DNA of 18,202 nucleotides from Methanomassiliicoccales archaeon (GTDB taxonomy: Archaea; Thermoplasmatota; Thermoplasmata; Methanomassiliicoccales; Methanomethylophilaceae), in contig CAAFZG010000067.1 in assembly GCA_900767505.1 (NCBI GenBank), positions 1 through 18,202 of the forward strand, given 5' to 3'. Positions 1 to 7,865 of this stretch are shown piece by piece; position 1 is the stretch's first letter, and the number at the start of each line of letters is the position of its first letter. The notes under the pieces were generated by a model. That model made no database searches and had not been told where the DNA came from. It saw nothing but the letters and a program-made list of their open reading frames with translations. The position numbers were made by a program, and so were the translations under genes.

Positions 1-195
1 AAGAAGGGCAGGAAGTACGACAAGGTAAAGGCGATCGACGGCAAGCAGCCCGCGTACGATTGGCTCACATCCTCCATCGAGGGATTCCCCTACGGTGAGG
101 ACATGGTGAAGATCTTCCGCAAGGCCGGGTTCGAGGATGCCACCTTCCACGTGAAGTCCTTCGGCGCCGTCAACATCTACGTCGGGTCCAAATGA
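1..195 (+). CDS. Class I SAM-dependent methyltransferase, UbiE/MenG-like (C-terminal part only)
   Basis: Only the last 64 codons are in the window; the gene begins upstream and ends with TGA at 193-195. The visible tail (PAYDWL, then SIEGFPYGEDMVKIFRKAGF, then the closing NIYVGSK) has the layout of the C-terminus of UbiE/MenG/COQ5-type methyltransferases, where a helix with an 'E-x-F-P' element precedes an 'AGF' turn and a final beta strand. The SAM-binding motifs lie outside the window, so the substrate cannot be judged. In methanogens such proteins are often of unknown substrate. The stop overlaps the start of the next gene as ATGA, so the two are almost certainly co-transcribed and translationally coupled. 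Confidence 0.75.
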   Translation, partial: KKGRKYDKVKAIDGKQPAYDWLTSSIEGFPYGEDMVKIFRKAGFEDATFHVKSFGAVNIYVGSK

Positions 196-815
196 AGGAG
201 TACAGCCTGTACCTGTTCGACTTCGACAACACCCTCTTCGATACCAGGAAGGGCATAGAGGCGATACTCAGCGCCGCCCTTCCGATGATCGGGGTCGAAT
301 ACGACGACAGGCGGTTCGACGAGTGCCTCGGCCTGTCCATGGACCAGGTCTACGACAGGTACTGCCCGGACCGCTCCCTCTTCGACAGATATCAGAAAGA
401 GTTCATGCGCATCGTGAACTCGGATGCGTACCTCGGAGCGGAACCGTTCCCCGAGACGGAGCACGTCCTCAGGACGCTTCAGAACAGAGGGAAGCATATC
501 GGGATCGTGTCGGGGAAGAAGAGGTTCAAGATCGAGAACCTTCTGAAGGCCAACGGGATGGACGACATACCCGAGACGATAGTCGGATTCGACGAGACCC
601 CGGAACACAAACCGTCCCCGCAGCCCATCTTCCTCGGCATGGGGCATTTCGATATCCCGTCGGAGGATACAGTCTACGTGGGCGACAGCCCCAACGACGC
701 GCTTGCCGCCAGGAATGCGGGATTGGACTGCGCGATCGTGGACCGCAGAGGGGATGCGGACATCCCCTGCGGGTCCGTGAGAATAGGATCCCTGGAAGAG
801 ATCATTGCTTGGTGA
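192..815 (+). CDS. HAD-superfamily hydrolase (phosphoglycolate phosphatase-like)
   Basis: A 207-residue soluble phosphatase of the haloacid dehalogenase superfamily. All four HAD motifs are visible: motif I DFDNT with nucleophile D10 and acid/base D12, motif II serine S107 in IVSGKK, motif III lysine K140 in EHKPSP, and motif IV GDSPND at 164-169 (D165, D169) that holds Mg2+. The helical insertion between motifs I and II is the C1 cap typical of Gph/PGMB-like enzymes. Length is normal for the family. The ATG at 192 overlaps the preceding methyltransferase stop (ATGA), supporting this start. The substrate cannot be told from sequence; phosphoglycolate or another small phosphomonoester is the family expectation. 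The gene converges on the ABC transporter operon with a gap of only 9 bases. Confidence 0.88.
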   Translation: MKEYSLYLFDFDNTLFDTRKGIEAILSAALPMIGVEYDDRRFDECLGLSMDQVYDRYCPDRSLFDRYQKEFMRIVNSDAYLGAEPFPETEHVLRTLQNRGKHIGIVSGKKRFKIENLLKANGMDDIPETIVGFDETPEHKPSPQPIFLGMGHFDIPSEDTVYVGDSPNDALAARNAGLDCAIVDRRGDADIPCGSVRIGSLEEIIAW

Positions 816-824
816 TCGTCGGTC

Positions 825-1607
825 TCAGTCGAATATCACGGATTGCAGAGCAACATGGGGAGTTCCGTGATCATTGTAGATCTCCCCTCTGACGTTGTAC
901 ACATCCGCCAACATGGACTCCGTGATGACCTCTTGGGGAGTCCCTATACTGTGGATGCATCCCGGCGCTCCCATGACTATCATCCTATCGGCATACTTTG
1001 CAGAGAGATTCAGGTCGTGACTGACCATGATCACGGTCACACCGGTCTCGCGGACCAGTTCCTTCAAGAATGCGGACACGTACATCTGATGCCTTACATC
1101 CAGATTCGATGTCGGCTCATCCAGCAGAATGATCTCCGACTCCTGGACAAGTCCTCTTGCGAGGGACACCTTCTGATGCTGTCCTGCAGACAACTCATTG
1201 AAATTACGCATCGACAGATGATCCAATTCCATGGATTCCAATGCAAGATGAGCTATCCTGAGGTCCTCGGCCTTCGTCCTCCATCCCTGATGTGCATACC
1301 TTCCGATCAGAACAGTGTCCAAGACCGTGAGGACGTTGAAATCCCCGGACATCACAGGAACATAACTGATGATCTTCGCCAGTTCCTTCAACGGATATTC
1401 GCGGACATCCCTTCCATTGACGAGCACACTGCCTGTCGTGGGTTTGATAAGACCGTTCATGCACCGGATCAAAGTGGATTTCCCCACACCGTTCGGGCCC
1501 ACGATGCATATGAACTCGGGCTTATCCGTAGTGAATGAGATGTTGTGGAGGATCTGCTTCCCCCCATCGTATCCGAAGCAGACATCCTTGCATTCCAAGC
1601 AGGTCAT
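825..1607 (-). CDS. ABC transporter ATP-binding protein, FecE/BtuD type (iron-siderophore or cobalamin import)
   Basis: A 260-residue ATPase, the last gene of a binding-protein-dependent importer operon. Visible motifs: Walker A GPNGVGKST at 37-45, signature LSAGQ at 139-143, Walker B IILLDEP at 159-165 with catalytic E164, D-loop SNLD at 167-170 and H-loop SHD with H197. The start is the ATG at 1607, preceded by a strong GGAGGTG with five bases of spacing and overlapping the permease stop as ATGA. Reading on upstream in this frame to 1895 would only shadow the permease. Odd point: where related ATPases have YVPQ (Q-loop glutamine), this protein reads YVPVMSG, with V85 in place of Gln. Family membership is firm; the ligand (ferric siderophore, haem, cobalamin) is not determined by the sequence. 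Confidence 0.9.
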   Translation of the reverse strand: MTCLECKDVCFGYDGGKQILHNISFTTDKPEFICIVGPNGVGKSTLIRCMNGLIKPTTGSVLVNGRDVREYPLKELAKIISYVPVMSGDFNVLTVLDTVLIGRYAHQGWRTKAEDLRIAHLALESMELDHLSMRNFNELSAGQHQKVSLARGLVQESEIILLDEPTSNLDVRHQMYVSAFLKELVRETGVTVIMVSHDLNLSAKYADRMIVMGAPGCIHSIGTPQEVITESMLADVYNVRGEIYNDHGTPHVALQSVIFD

Positions 1608-2725
1608 TTCCACACCTCCGTCTTCTGCTTGATGATGAGATACAGGAAGAGCGGAGCTCCGATGAACGCGGTTATGACACCCACCTGGATCGTTGCGGGG
1701 GCTATTATCACACGTCCGATGCAATCCGCCACAAGCAGCAAAGCGGAACCGAACACTGCAGAAGCAGGAATGAGATATCTGTTGTCCGAGCCTATTATCA
1801 TCCTCGCTATGTGCGGACAGACGAGACCTATGAAACCGATCAGTCCTGTGAAACTGACTGCGGAAGCTGTGATGAAGGACACGATGAGCAGGCATATTAT
1901 ACGCAGTTGACCTGCGTTGACACCTATCGACCTGGCAGTCTCATCTCCTGTGGACAGGACGTTCAGTTTGCGGGACATGAGCATGAGCAAGAACGTTCCA
2001 ATGGCGATTATAGGTGTCATCAATATGACACCGTCCCATGTGTTGGTATCGATGGAACCCACAGACCATGCGAATATGGATGACAGGGTCTCCTCGCTCG
2101 ACCATAACTTGATTATCGTGCTGCATGCGTTGAAGATGTACATCACGGCTATACCGGCCATGATCATAGTGGTCGGACTGCTCGATTTCATCTGCGAGAC
2201 CGCGATGATTACTACCATCGGGATGAGCGAGAATATGAATGCGTTCATCACCACGGCATAACCGCTGGTGACCACAGACAGCCCCATCCCCAGGGCCAGG
2301 GTGGCCCCGAAGGACGCTCCGGAGGAGATACCTGTGGTGTATGGATCCGCAAGAGGATTGCGAAGGATGGCCTGCATCACCGCTCCTGCGGCGCCCAGTG
2401 CAATACCCGCGACTATTCCGAGGAACACCCTGGGGGCCCTCAGGTTCCAAATCACATAATCTTCGTTGATGTTCGTGATGTTGCCACTTATATGCTCCCA
2501 TAGCACCTCGTAGCATCTTCCGATGGACATGGTGTAATTGCCTATGGTCATGGAATATCCGGCCACCACGATCGTGATGATTATGCATGCCGCTATGAAC
2601 ACGATCTTGCGGGATGTGTATCTGGAATAGTCTTCCAAATCACGGTCGCAGGCGTCCGTGTTCAGATCGTCTCTCTTGGACCATTTTCTTACTGCTGCTA
2701 CGATTGGTTCTGTTCCATCTGTCAA
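1604..2725 (-). CDS. ABC transporter permease, FecCD/BtuC family
   Basis: A polytopic membrane protein of about 373 residues that forms the channel of the importer. Family hallmarks are clear: LRAPRVFLGIVAGIALGAAG followed by MQAILRNPLADP (roughly 95-128), ISSGASFG (133-140), and the cytoplasmic coupling segment FTGLIGFIGLVCPHIARM (292-309) that docks onto the ATPase. About nine to ten hydrophobic spans follow a hydrophilic N-terminus of some 40 residues. I chose the TTG at 2723-2725 because a GGAG lies nine bases upstream. A longer TTG start at 2830 would overlap the binding-protein gene by 64 bases and has no ribosome site. The gene lies between the binding protein and the ATPase, overlapping the latter by four bases. 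Confidence 0.87.
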   Translation of the reverse strand: MTDGTEPIVAAVRKWSKRDDLNTDACDRDLEDYSRYTSRKIVFIAACIIITIVVAGYSMTIGNYTMSIGRCYEVLWEHISGNITNINEDYVIWNLRAPRVFLGIVAGIALGAAGAVMQAILRNPLADPYTTGISSGASFGATLALGMGLSVVTSGYAVVMNAFIFSLIPMVVIIAVSQMKSSSPTTMIMAGIAVMYIFNACSTIIKLWSSEETLSSIFAWSVGSIDTNTWDGVILMTPIIAIGTFLLMLMSRKLNVLSTGDETARSIGVNAGQLRIICLLIVSFITASAVSFTGLIGFIGLVCPHIARMIIGSDNRYLIPASAVFGSALLLVADCIGRVIIAPATIQVGVITAFIGAPLFLYLIIKQKTEVWK

Positions 2726-2766
2726 ACGATTCCACTCCGGAGGAAGGTAAATGGTTTGGGTCTGAA

Positions 2767-4104
2767 TCAGTGTTTCAGATAGCTGGCCTTGTACTCGGTT
2801 CCCAGATAGTACATCGGGATTGTCGTGCAATCAGGCTTCTCGGGCACGAACTCGTCGTAATAGTACTGCCTCATCTCCAGAGCCTCCTCGTAGGAGATCG
2901 CATCGGGATAGAGCATCCATGCCAGGATCGGCAGGAGAGAATAAGCGGAGAATCCTCCGAACGAGTATGTGGTCCCCAGTACGTTTCCGTTCTGATATTC
3001 CTGGGTGTGACTGTAGTATTTGTCGGCGATCGTCTCGAACCAAGCATCATACTCGGCCTGATTTGTGGCTCCGGTACCGGAACCCATGACGACCATGTAG
3101 TCGAACGGATTCTGTATGAACCAGTCGATGCTGTAGTAATTCCTTCCGAGGGTCTTGCTTCCGGTGACATCGGTGGTGAAGACATTTGCGAGCTTTCCGA
3201 TGAGGATCCACTCTCCGGCGGGATCGTTCACAGATGTGAAGATTCCCCCGTAGGACTTGATGTAGTTGTCTTCGTCCTTGTGGTTCATCACGATGACGAC
3301 AGAGGGCCTCTCCGACTGTGCGGGCACCCTGTCCTGAAGCTTCTGATCGAGATCGGTCCAGTAGCGGAGGAACTTCTCTGCCTGTTCGGTCGCATCGCAG
3401 AGGATTCCCATCGTGAGAAGCGTGGAGATGCAGTAGTCTCCGGCGTGCCAAAGATAGATCGTCTGGATTCCGTAATCCTTGAGCGGATCGGCATAGGTCC
3501 TGACGGAATCGTATCCGGAACCGACTATAAGAGTGACCTTCTTGTCGAGCATCAGCTGAACCTGTTCAGAATCCAAAGCCGAACCGGATGATTTTCCCAT
3601 GAATGTCACTTTGGAGAGATCATACAGGTTGCCCTTGCCATCCACACTTGCGTTAGCGCATACGACGTTGTTCCAAAGTCCGAGGATTCCGACCTCTTCG
3701 GCCTGCTGCCAGTAAGTCACTGCTATCCTGCTTGTGTCCACAGGATATTTGAGAGGCTGAGCTTCGCCGAAATAGTTATGATAATAGACCGTGCAAGGCT
3801 CCTTGTTTATGATCTTCTTGACGATTTCGACATCATTCTGAGTAATGTAGGTGTCATTGTCCGCGTCTGCGAAGGGATACTTCTTGGAGTCCCATGTTGT
3901 CTTCTTGTCGACTATATCCTGAAGGAACTTCACATCGAGCTCATCTACTCTGTAATCATGATTCGCGTTGCCGTAAACGGCCGCAACCTCATCTGTGTTG
4001 ATGCGTGTGTCATTCCCATCCTTATTGCCTAGGATGAATATTGTCGAGCATCCGGCAATGACCAGTATAGCTACTGCGGCCAAAGCGATTACTTTATTGT
4101 TCAT
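2767..4104 (-). CDS. Lipoprotein ABC substrate-binding protein with N-terminal dockerin-like domain (Peripla_BP_2 type)
   Basis: A 445-residue exported lipoprotein, first gene of the importer operon. Residues 1-18 form a short signal peptide with lipobox IAGC (acylated C19). Residues about 43-103 contain two EF-hand-like calcium loops of the dockerin type: GNANHDYRVDELD and DADNDTYITQND, each followed by a short amphipathic helix. The rest resembles TroA/BtuF/FhuD-superfamily binding proteins (RIAVTYWQQAEEVGILGL, then VTLIVGSGYDS, then a long C-terminal lobe) which capture iron-siderophores, haem or cobalamin outside the cell. The start ATG at 4104 follows an AGGT and sits about 45 bases downstream of a good TATA box. 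Cobalamin would suit an organism dependent on corrinoid methyltransferases, but iron chelates are equally possible. Confidence 0.87.
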   Translation of the reverse strand: MNNKVIALAAVAILVIAGCSTIFILGNKDGNDTRINTDEVAAVYGNANHDYRVDELDVKFLQDIVDKKTTWDSKKYPFADADNDTYITQNDVEIVKKIINKEPCTVYYHNYFGEAQPLKYPVDTSRIAVTYWQQAEEVGILGLWNNVVCANASVDGKGNLYDLSKVTFMGKSSGSALDSEQVQLMLDKKVTLIVGSGYDSVRTYADPLKDYGIQTIYLWHAGDYCISTLLTMGILCDATEQAEKFLRYWTDLDQKLQDRVPAQSERPSVVIVMNHKDEDNYIKSYGGIFTSVNDPAGEWILIGKLANVFTTDVTGSKTLGRNYYSIDWFIQNPFDYMVVMGSGTGATNQAEYDAWFETIADKYYSHTQEYQNGNVLGTTYSFGGFSAYSLLPILAWMLYPDAISYEEALEMRQYYYDEFVPEKPDCTTIPMYYLGTEYKASYLKH

Positions 4105-4148
4105 CTTATCAACCTGGATGATTAATCCAAGTGTTCAATCTGATTAGC

Positions 4149-4158
4149 GTATATAAAA
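4149..4158 (-). promoter_or_regulatory. TATA box of the ABC importer operon
   Basis: On the minus strand the sequence reads GTTTTATATACGC, a near-consensus archaeal TATA box. Transcription would start about 25 bases downstream, near 4125, giving a leader of roughly 20 bases before the ATG at 4104. The rest of the 286-base gap up to 4390 shows only a 6-bp inverted repeat (AAACCC at 4181-4186, GGGTTT at 4198-4203); I see no riboswitch or gene in it. Confidence 0.6.
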
Positions 4159-4390
4159 CTCTGCAAAGAAGAAAAACGAAAAACCCGAACCACAATAGGG
4201 TTTATTATCAAGTCATTGGGACGGAATGGATGCAGATCGGACGTCCAAGACTGATCTTAGGGATAGATATCACTGAAAGTGAACATCAGATTCGAAACAA
4301 TGATATGGAAGAAAACGGGCAGGGATTTCAAGCCGTCCGATCCGGAAATCTCGGATGGAATCCCATGCCGTTGTTTGATACTGGTCCGAT

Positions 4391-5500
4391 TCACTGCTTG
4401 GTGATCATCGAGATCAGCTGGATGGCCTCTTGGACGCCTGCGGACGCCGACCTGGTCAGAAGCCCCATGGCCTCCTCATCGGTCATCTCGATGTTGCCCG
4501 AGAGCCCGAGCGCCGCCAGATTGTACATCGCGCTGGGCTCGCCCTGCTCCGCGGACCTTCTGAACCAATCCCCTGCAACGGCATGTTCGTTCCTTCCCAT
4601 GCAGATGGTCCCCATCATCGTCTGTGCGAAGGCGAAACCCTCGGATGCGGCGGACTCGAACCATTCCTCGGCTTTCTCGGTATCGGGCTCTCCGAGGTTG
4701 CCGTCCATGTAGAGCAGCCCGAGGTTATACGATGCCTTCACATCCCCCTTCAGAGCCGCATCCATGAACCACTTCTCGGCCTCTGCGAAATCCCCCTTCT
4801 CATAGCAGATCCCGCCGTAGCACAGGCATGCGTCCACATCCCCCTATTCGGCGGAGCACCTGAACAGCCTCTCGGCCTCATCCCTGTCCTGAGGGACGCC
4901 GTCTCCGGAATCCAGAAGGATGGCGAGATCGTACTGGGCATCGGGATCTCCGGCGTCGGCGGCACGGCGGTACAGTTCAGCTGCACCCACGATATCCATC
5001 GGGATGCCGTCGCCGTTGCGCTTCATCGTGGCGAGAACGACCATGGAATCGACATCCCCCAGAGAGGCCGCCCTCTCGTAGAGATCCGCGGCCGCCTGCT
5101 TGTCCATCGGGACGCCCATCCTGGTGGCATAGGCCGAGGCCAGGTTCTTCATCCCCCTCATGCTTCCGAGGTCGGCGGCCCTGTCGAACCATTCGGGATC
5201 CGAGAGAAGGACGCCGAGGTTGCACATTGCCGTGGCATCCCCCGCATCAGCTGCCATCCTGAGGTACTTCTCCGCCTTGACGGCATCCTTGTCGACGCCT
5301 TCGCCGACTGTGTACATGTACCCCAATGACGAGGCCGCTCCGGGATCGCCCATGTCTGCGGCCTTCTTGAGAAGCGAAGCGGCCTTTGCCGGATCGGCAT
5401 CCGGCCCTTCGCGCAGAATCCTTGCCTCTTCGATGATCTGAGGGATCTGATCGTCCATGCTCCGGGGAACGCCGACGCAGGCATAATCCTTGCGCATCAT
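4391..5500 (-). CDS. Sel1-repeat protein with an in-frame amber (TAG) codon; possible pyrrolysine protein or recent pseudogene
   Basis: The frame codes for about ten TPR-like Sel1 repeats of 30-38 residues (pattern A-x-x-W/L-x-x-x-A-A-x-x-G-D-x-x-A) from roughly residue 36 to the end, which normally form a superhelical protein-binding scaffold. There is no signal peptide or membrane span. Codon 219 is TAG (4844-4846), in the sixth repeat, where the neighbouring residues read FRCSAE-TAG-GDVDAC. In the ninth repeat the same place reads FRRSAEQGEPSAM with CAG, so a single C-to-T change explains the amber. The 150 codons after it remain open and keep the repeat pattern through to TGA at 4391. With readthrough the product is 369 residues; without it, 218. 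The start ATG at 5500 lies six bases after the stop of the HExxH gene, so both are one operon. Confidence 0.8.
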
Positions 5501-5506
5501 CGTTTA

Positions 5507-6679
5507 TCAGTTCATCCCGCAGAGCCTGTCGAAGTATTCGCATATCTCGGCCTTCAGGGCAGGGTCATCGGGATACGCCCATTCCGGACAGTACGCCCTG
5601 AGCAGGATGCAGGGGCCGTGGCGCATCATGGCGTACATCTCGAAGCATCTGGCGAAGCATTCCTTGCTGCTCTTGTAGTAATTGTCATCCGAGTGGTTCT
5701 TCCTGGCCTTCCCGTCCCTGTCGAACAGATGGCGGTAGTGTTTCAGTATGTGCGCGAACCCCGTCCGGGAGCTCAGGAGGCCCTTGGCATAGTCGAGGGC
5801 ATGCGCATACTCGTGTACGAACGTCCCATAGTCGCATATTATCAGGAATTTCGGAGACGACACATACTGGCCGCCGCAGTCGCTCATGCGCCTGATCTTG
5901 AAGCACAGCTCCTTCGATCCGGGTATCTCCGGCAGGATCCCCTCTTTGCGGAGCTCCTGGAAGCACAGCCACATCCCCCTCTCATCCTCCTCCGTGACCT
6001 TCGGATCGAACTCGATGCGCCCGAACACCGTGTGGAAGCGGGTCTTCCTCTCCAGCTCCAGGGTCCTGTACGGTTTGCCCTTGAGATCCAGATAGGTCTT
6101 CCTGACACGGTCGTCGTCCACCTTGCGCTCTATGACGTCCATCGCCTTGAGCAATATGCCGACCTGCACGATGTCCTTGTCATCCCTGAACGGCATCCTC
6201 CCGACCATGTCGGGAACCATGTGCCTTCCGCCCAGGGTGCGGACTATGAACGGAAGATGCATGGACTCGTGATCCGTCCCGTCATGTGCCTTGGAGACGT
6301 GGTCGTAGCACAGCCTCAGCAGATATTCCGCCATGATGTCGTTCACCCTGCGCTTGGTCAGCGTAGGGGTGTCCAGACCGCTGTATGCCGTGATTCCGAA
6401 GACCATCGTCGCAGTATCGATGACTATCGTATCCGTCCCCTGCTGACGGCCGTCGGTGATGAGGGTCTTGGCACCGGTGCATCTCATGAACGAATGCATC
6501 TCGTCCTCCGTCATCCCGTCGAATATACAGAGGATTCCCAATGCCTTCGTGGGGTACCCTGCCTTGCGGTAGAGATGACGGATCCCTTCCAATACAGACT
6601 CGATGCCCTCGTCCTCTCCGCCTGCGGATTCGTCTGCCGTGTCCGTGAAGTCGTACGGCACATCCTCGGTATCCCACAT
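5507..6679 (-). CDS. Putative zinc metallopeptidase-like protein with HExxH motif
   Basis: A 390-residue protein of no family I can name. Near the C-terminus it has FVHEYAHALDYAKG (H289, E290, H293), the zinc-binding and catalytic signature of zincin peptidases, followed about 47 residues later by KECFARCFEMYA, where E340 or E347 could be the third zinc ligand as in gluzincins. The N-terminal 220 residues show no recognised domain. No signal peptide or membrane span is seen, so it probably acts in the cytoplasm. The start ATG at 6679 is preceded by a very strong GGAGGGGAG. It is the first gene of an operon with the Sel1-repeat protein six bases downstream; a scaffold plus peptidase pair suggests a shared partner, which is inference. 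Peptidase activity is not proven. Confidence 0.72.
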   Translation of the reverse strand: MWDTEDVPYDFTDTADESAGGEDEGIESVLEGIRHLYRKAGYPTKALGILCIFDGMTEDEMHSFMRCTGAKTLITDGRQQGTDTIVIDTATMVFGITAYSGLDTPTLTKRRVNDIMAEYLLRLCYDHVSKAHDGTDHESMHLPFIVRTLGGRHMVPDMVGRMPFRDDKDIVQVGILLKAMDVIERKVDDDRVRKTYLDLKGKPYRTLELERKTRFHTVFGRIEFDPKVTEEDERGMWLCFQELRKEGILPEIPGSKELCFKIRRMSDCGGQYVSSPKFLIICDYGTFVHEYAHALDYAKGLLSSRTGFAHILKHYRHLFDRDGKARKNHSDDNYYKSSKECFARCFEMYAMMRHGPCILLRAYCPEWAYPDDPALKAEICEYFDRLCGMN

Positions 6680-6876
6680 CTCGCTCCCCTCCGATGATCG
6701 TATATTCTAACATCCGCAGACGTTTCCGCGCTGCGGAGGTCAGAGGAAGCCGTCCCTGTTATTGAATACTTGCATCGGGACCGCCCGCAGACGATTGTAT
6801 GGAGGGATCGGAACGGATAACTGAAGCGGGCGCTGAGGATCTGCAGAGGGATGCGTATCAACAGCCCTGGTGGATT

Positions 6877-7413
6877 TCAATCGAGTATAGTGACGAGTTG
6901 ATTCAGATCGTCACCGTCTCTTTTGTTGATAAAGGTGAAGCCGTGCTTCCTGTAGTAGTCGACAAGATCGTCTGTGCAATCCACCCTGACCGCACGGCAC
7001 CCTACAGCGACAAACGCCCTGTGGATCACATCCAATGCATCATCCAACAATCTGGCACCGATGCCCGGTTCGGATTGGTCCGACCTCGCCAGCTGCCCCA
7101 GCAGATACATCTGGGCGACCTGAGTCCGACTGTCGACATTCAACTTCTTCCGCAGATTCGTGGAAATGGGGATAGCATTCGGTACACCCATACATCTCAT
7201 ACCGACGGAGAAGTATCCTGCGACATAGTCATCGTAAGACATCGCCACATACGTCCTGGACAATGCTTTCTTTTCCATCACTATGGCATCCTTATGAGGA
7301 TAAACCTCACGATCACGATTCCTCGAACAGACAAAACTTGAGATGACTGATTTTGTCTCGTCTTCACCCTTGTCATTGATGAGTTCGCCAAGAGAGTAAA
7401 GTTTGTAATTCAC
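6877..7413 (-). CDS. GNAT-family N-acetyltransferase, likely toxin of a two-gene toxin-antitoxin-like module
   Basis: A 178-residue acetyltransferase of the GNAT fold. The acetyl-CoA binding region is visible as LLGQLARSDQSEPGIGARLL (about 104-123), with EPGIGA as the Q/R-x-x-G-x-G/A pyrophosphate loop, and the C-terminal YYRKHGF (153-159) is the classic GNAT motif B. I take the GTG at 7411-7413 as start: it overlaps the stop of the small upstream gene as GTGA and has GAAGGT seven bases upstream; an extension to 7446 would have no ribosome site. The arrangement (small gene, then a 170-190 residue GNAT with four-base overlap) and the C-terminal pattern match toxin acetyltransferases of the TacT/AtaT kind, which acetylate charged tRNAs. 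The substrate here is unknown. Confidence 0.78.
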   Translation of the reverse strand: MNYKLYSLGELINDKGEDETKSVISSFVCSRNRDREVYPHKDAIVMEKKALSRTYVAMSYDDYVAGYFSVGMRCMGVPNAIPISTNLRKKLNVDSRTQVAQMYLLGQLARSDQSEPGIGARLLDDALDVIHRAFVAVGCRAVRVDCTDDLVDYYRKHGFTFINKRDGDDLNQLVTILD

Positions 7414-7586
7414 TGTTTTACCTTCTTGAGAATACGATCGAAGCAATCATAATCAGTGGATATTACCACCTGATTCTTCACCTTGTATCCTCCCTCTTTC
7501 TCGAATTTCTCGAAGGCCTTCTCCATGTTGGCAACAGCTTCCGGTGTATCCAGAACCATGGACTCGTAAAAAGGGTTCCTTGCCAT
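7410..7586 (-). CDS. Small protein upstream of the GNAT gene, possible antitoxin
   Basis: A 58-residue protein (starts MARNPFYESMVLDTPEAVAN, ends RILKKVKQ), acidic in the middle and basic at the end, with a helical stretch ANMEKAFEKFEKEGGY. No ribbon-helix-helix motif is obvious, so it is not clearly a DUF1778 antitoxin. Its position directly ahead of a GNAT gene, with GTGA overlap, suggests an antitoxin or at least a co-expressed partner. The ATG at 7586 is preceded by AAGGGGG with a proper spacing and lies about 50 bases after a TATA-like sequence. The family is not recognised; the antitoxin role is inferred from context. Confidence 0.6.
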   Translation of the reverse strand: MARNPFYESMVLDTPEAVANMEKAFEKFEKEGGYKVKNQVVISTDYDCFDRILKKVKQ

Positions 7587-7634
7587 CTTATGCCCCCTTC
7601 CCTTTGCTTTCGATTAAGTAATCAGAAATGGTAC

Positions 7635-7642
7635 GTATATAC
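7635..7642 (-). promoter_or_regulatory. TATA-like box of the small protein/GNAT operon
   Basis: The minus strand reads GGTATATACGTACC. A start about 25 bases downstream would leave a leader of around 25 bases containing the AAGGGGG ribosome site. The flanking GGTA and TACC are complementary, so a dimeric repressor could cover the box; that is speculation. Confidence 0.45.
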
Positions 7643-7663
7643 CAATCGTGCGGAATGACGACA

Positions 7664-7687
7664 TATCTATCGGGATCCCGTATCTAT
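7664..7687. repeat. 10-bp palindrome flanked by direct repeats
   Basis: CGGGATCCCG (7671-7680) is a perfect palindrome, with TATCTAT immediately on both sides as a direct repeat. It lies in the 279-base gap between the divergent small-protein/GNAT operon and the zinc-ribbon membrane protein gene, a likely place for a regulator to bind. Confidence 0.4.
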
Positions 7688-7865
7688 CGTATATTGTGGA
7701 CCTTCGTTTTTATCGCAGTCGATGCAACCAGTATCCTGGCGATAGGGAATCTACCAACTTCAGTACAGAACACCCCTGATACAACAATATTGACAGATGG
7801 AACGCAACTCCTCCAGATACGCTTAAAACGGATATCGCCATGAACCGCCGTCCGGGGATGGAAAC

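Noticed and set aside
1608..1895. N-terminal extension of the ABC ATPase
   Set aside because: It overlaps the permease coding region and the ATG at 1607 has a strong ribosome site and the ATGA overlap.
2614..3591. 325-codon open frame on the plus strand
   Set aside because: It lies wholly antisense to the binding-protein and permease genes, has no family pattern, and mirrors the codon structure of the real genes.
4391..4837. Separate Sel1 gene restarting at GTG 4835-4837 after the amber
   Set aside because: The start falls in the middle of a repeat and has only two bases between GGGGG and GTG; one continuous frame with a TAG explains the sequence better.
5618..6697. 359-codon open frame on the plus strand
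   Set aside because: Antisense shadow of the HExxH gene; the minus frame has the strong ribosome site and the zinc motif.
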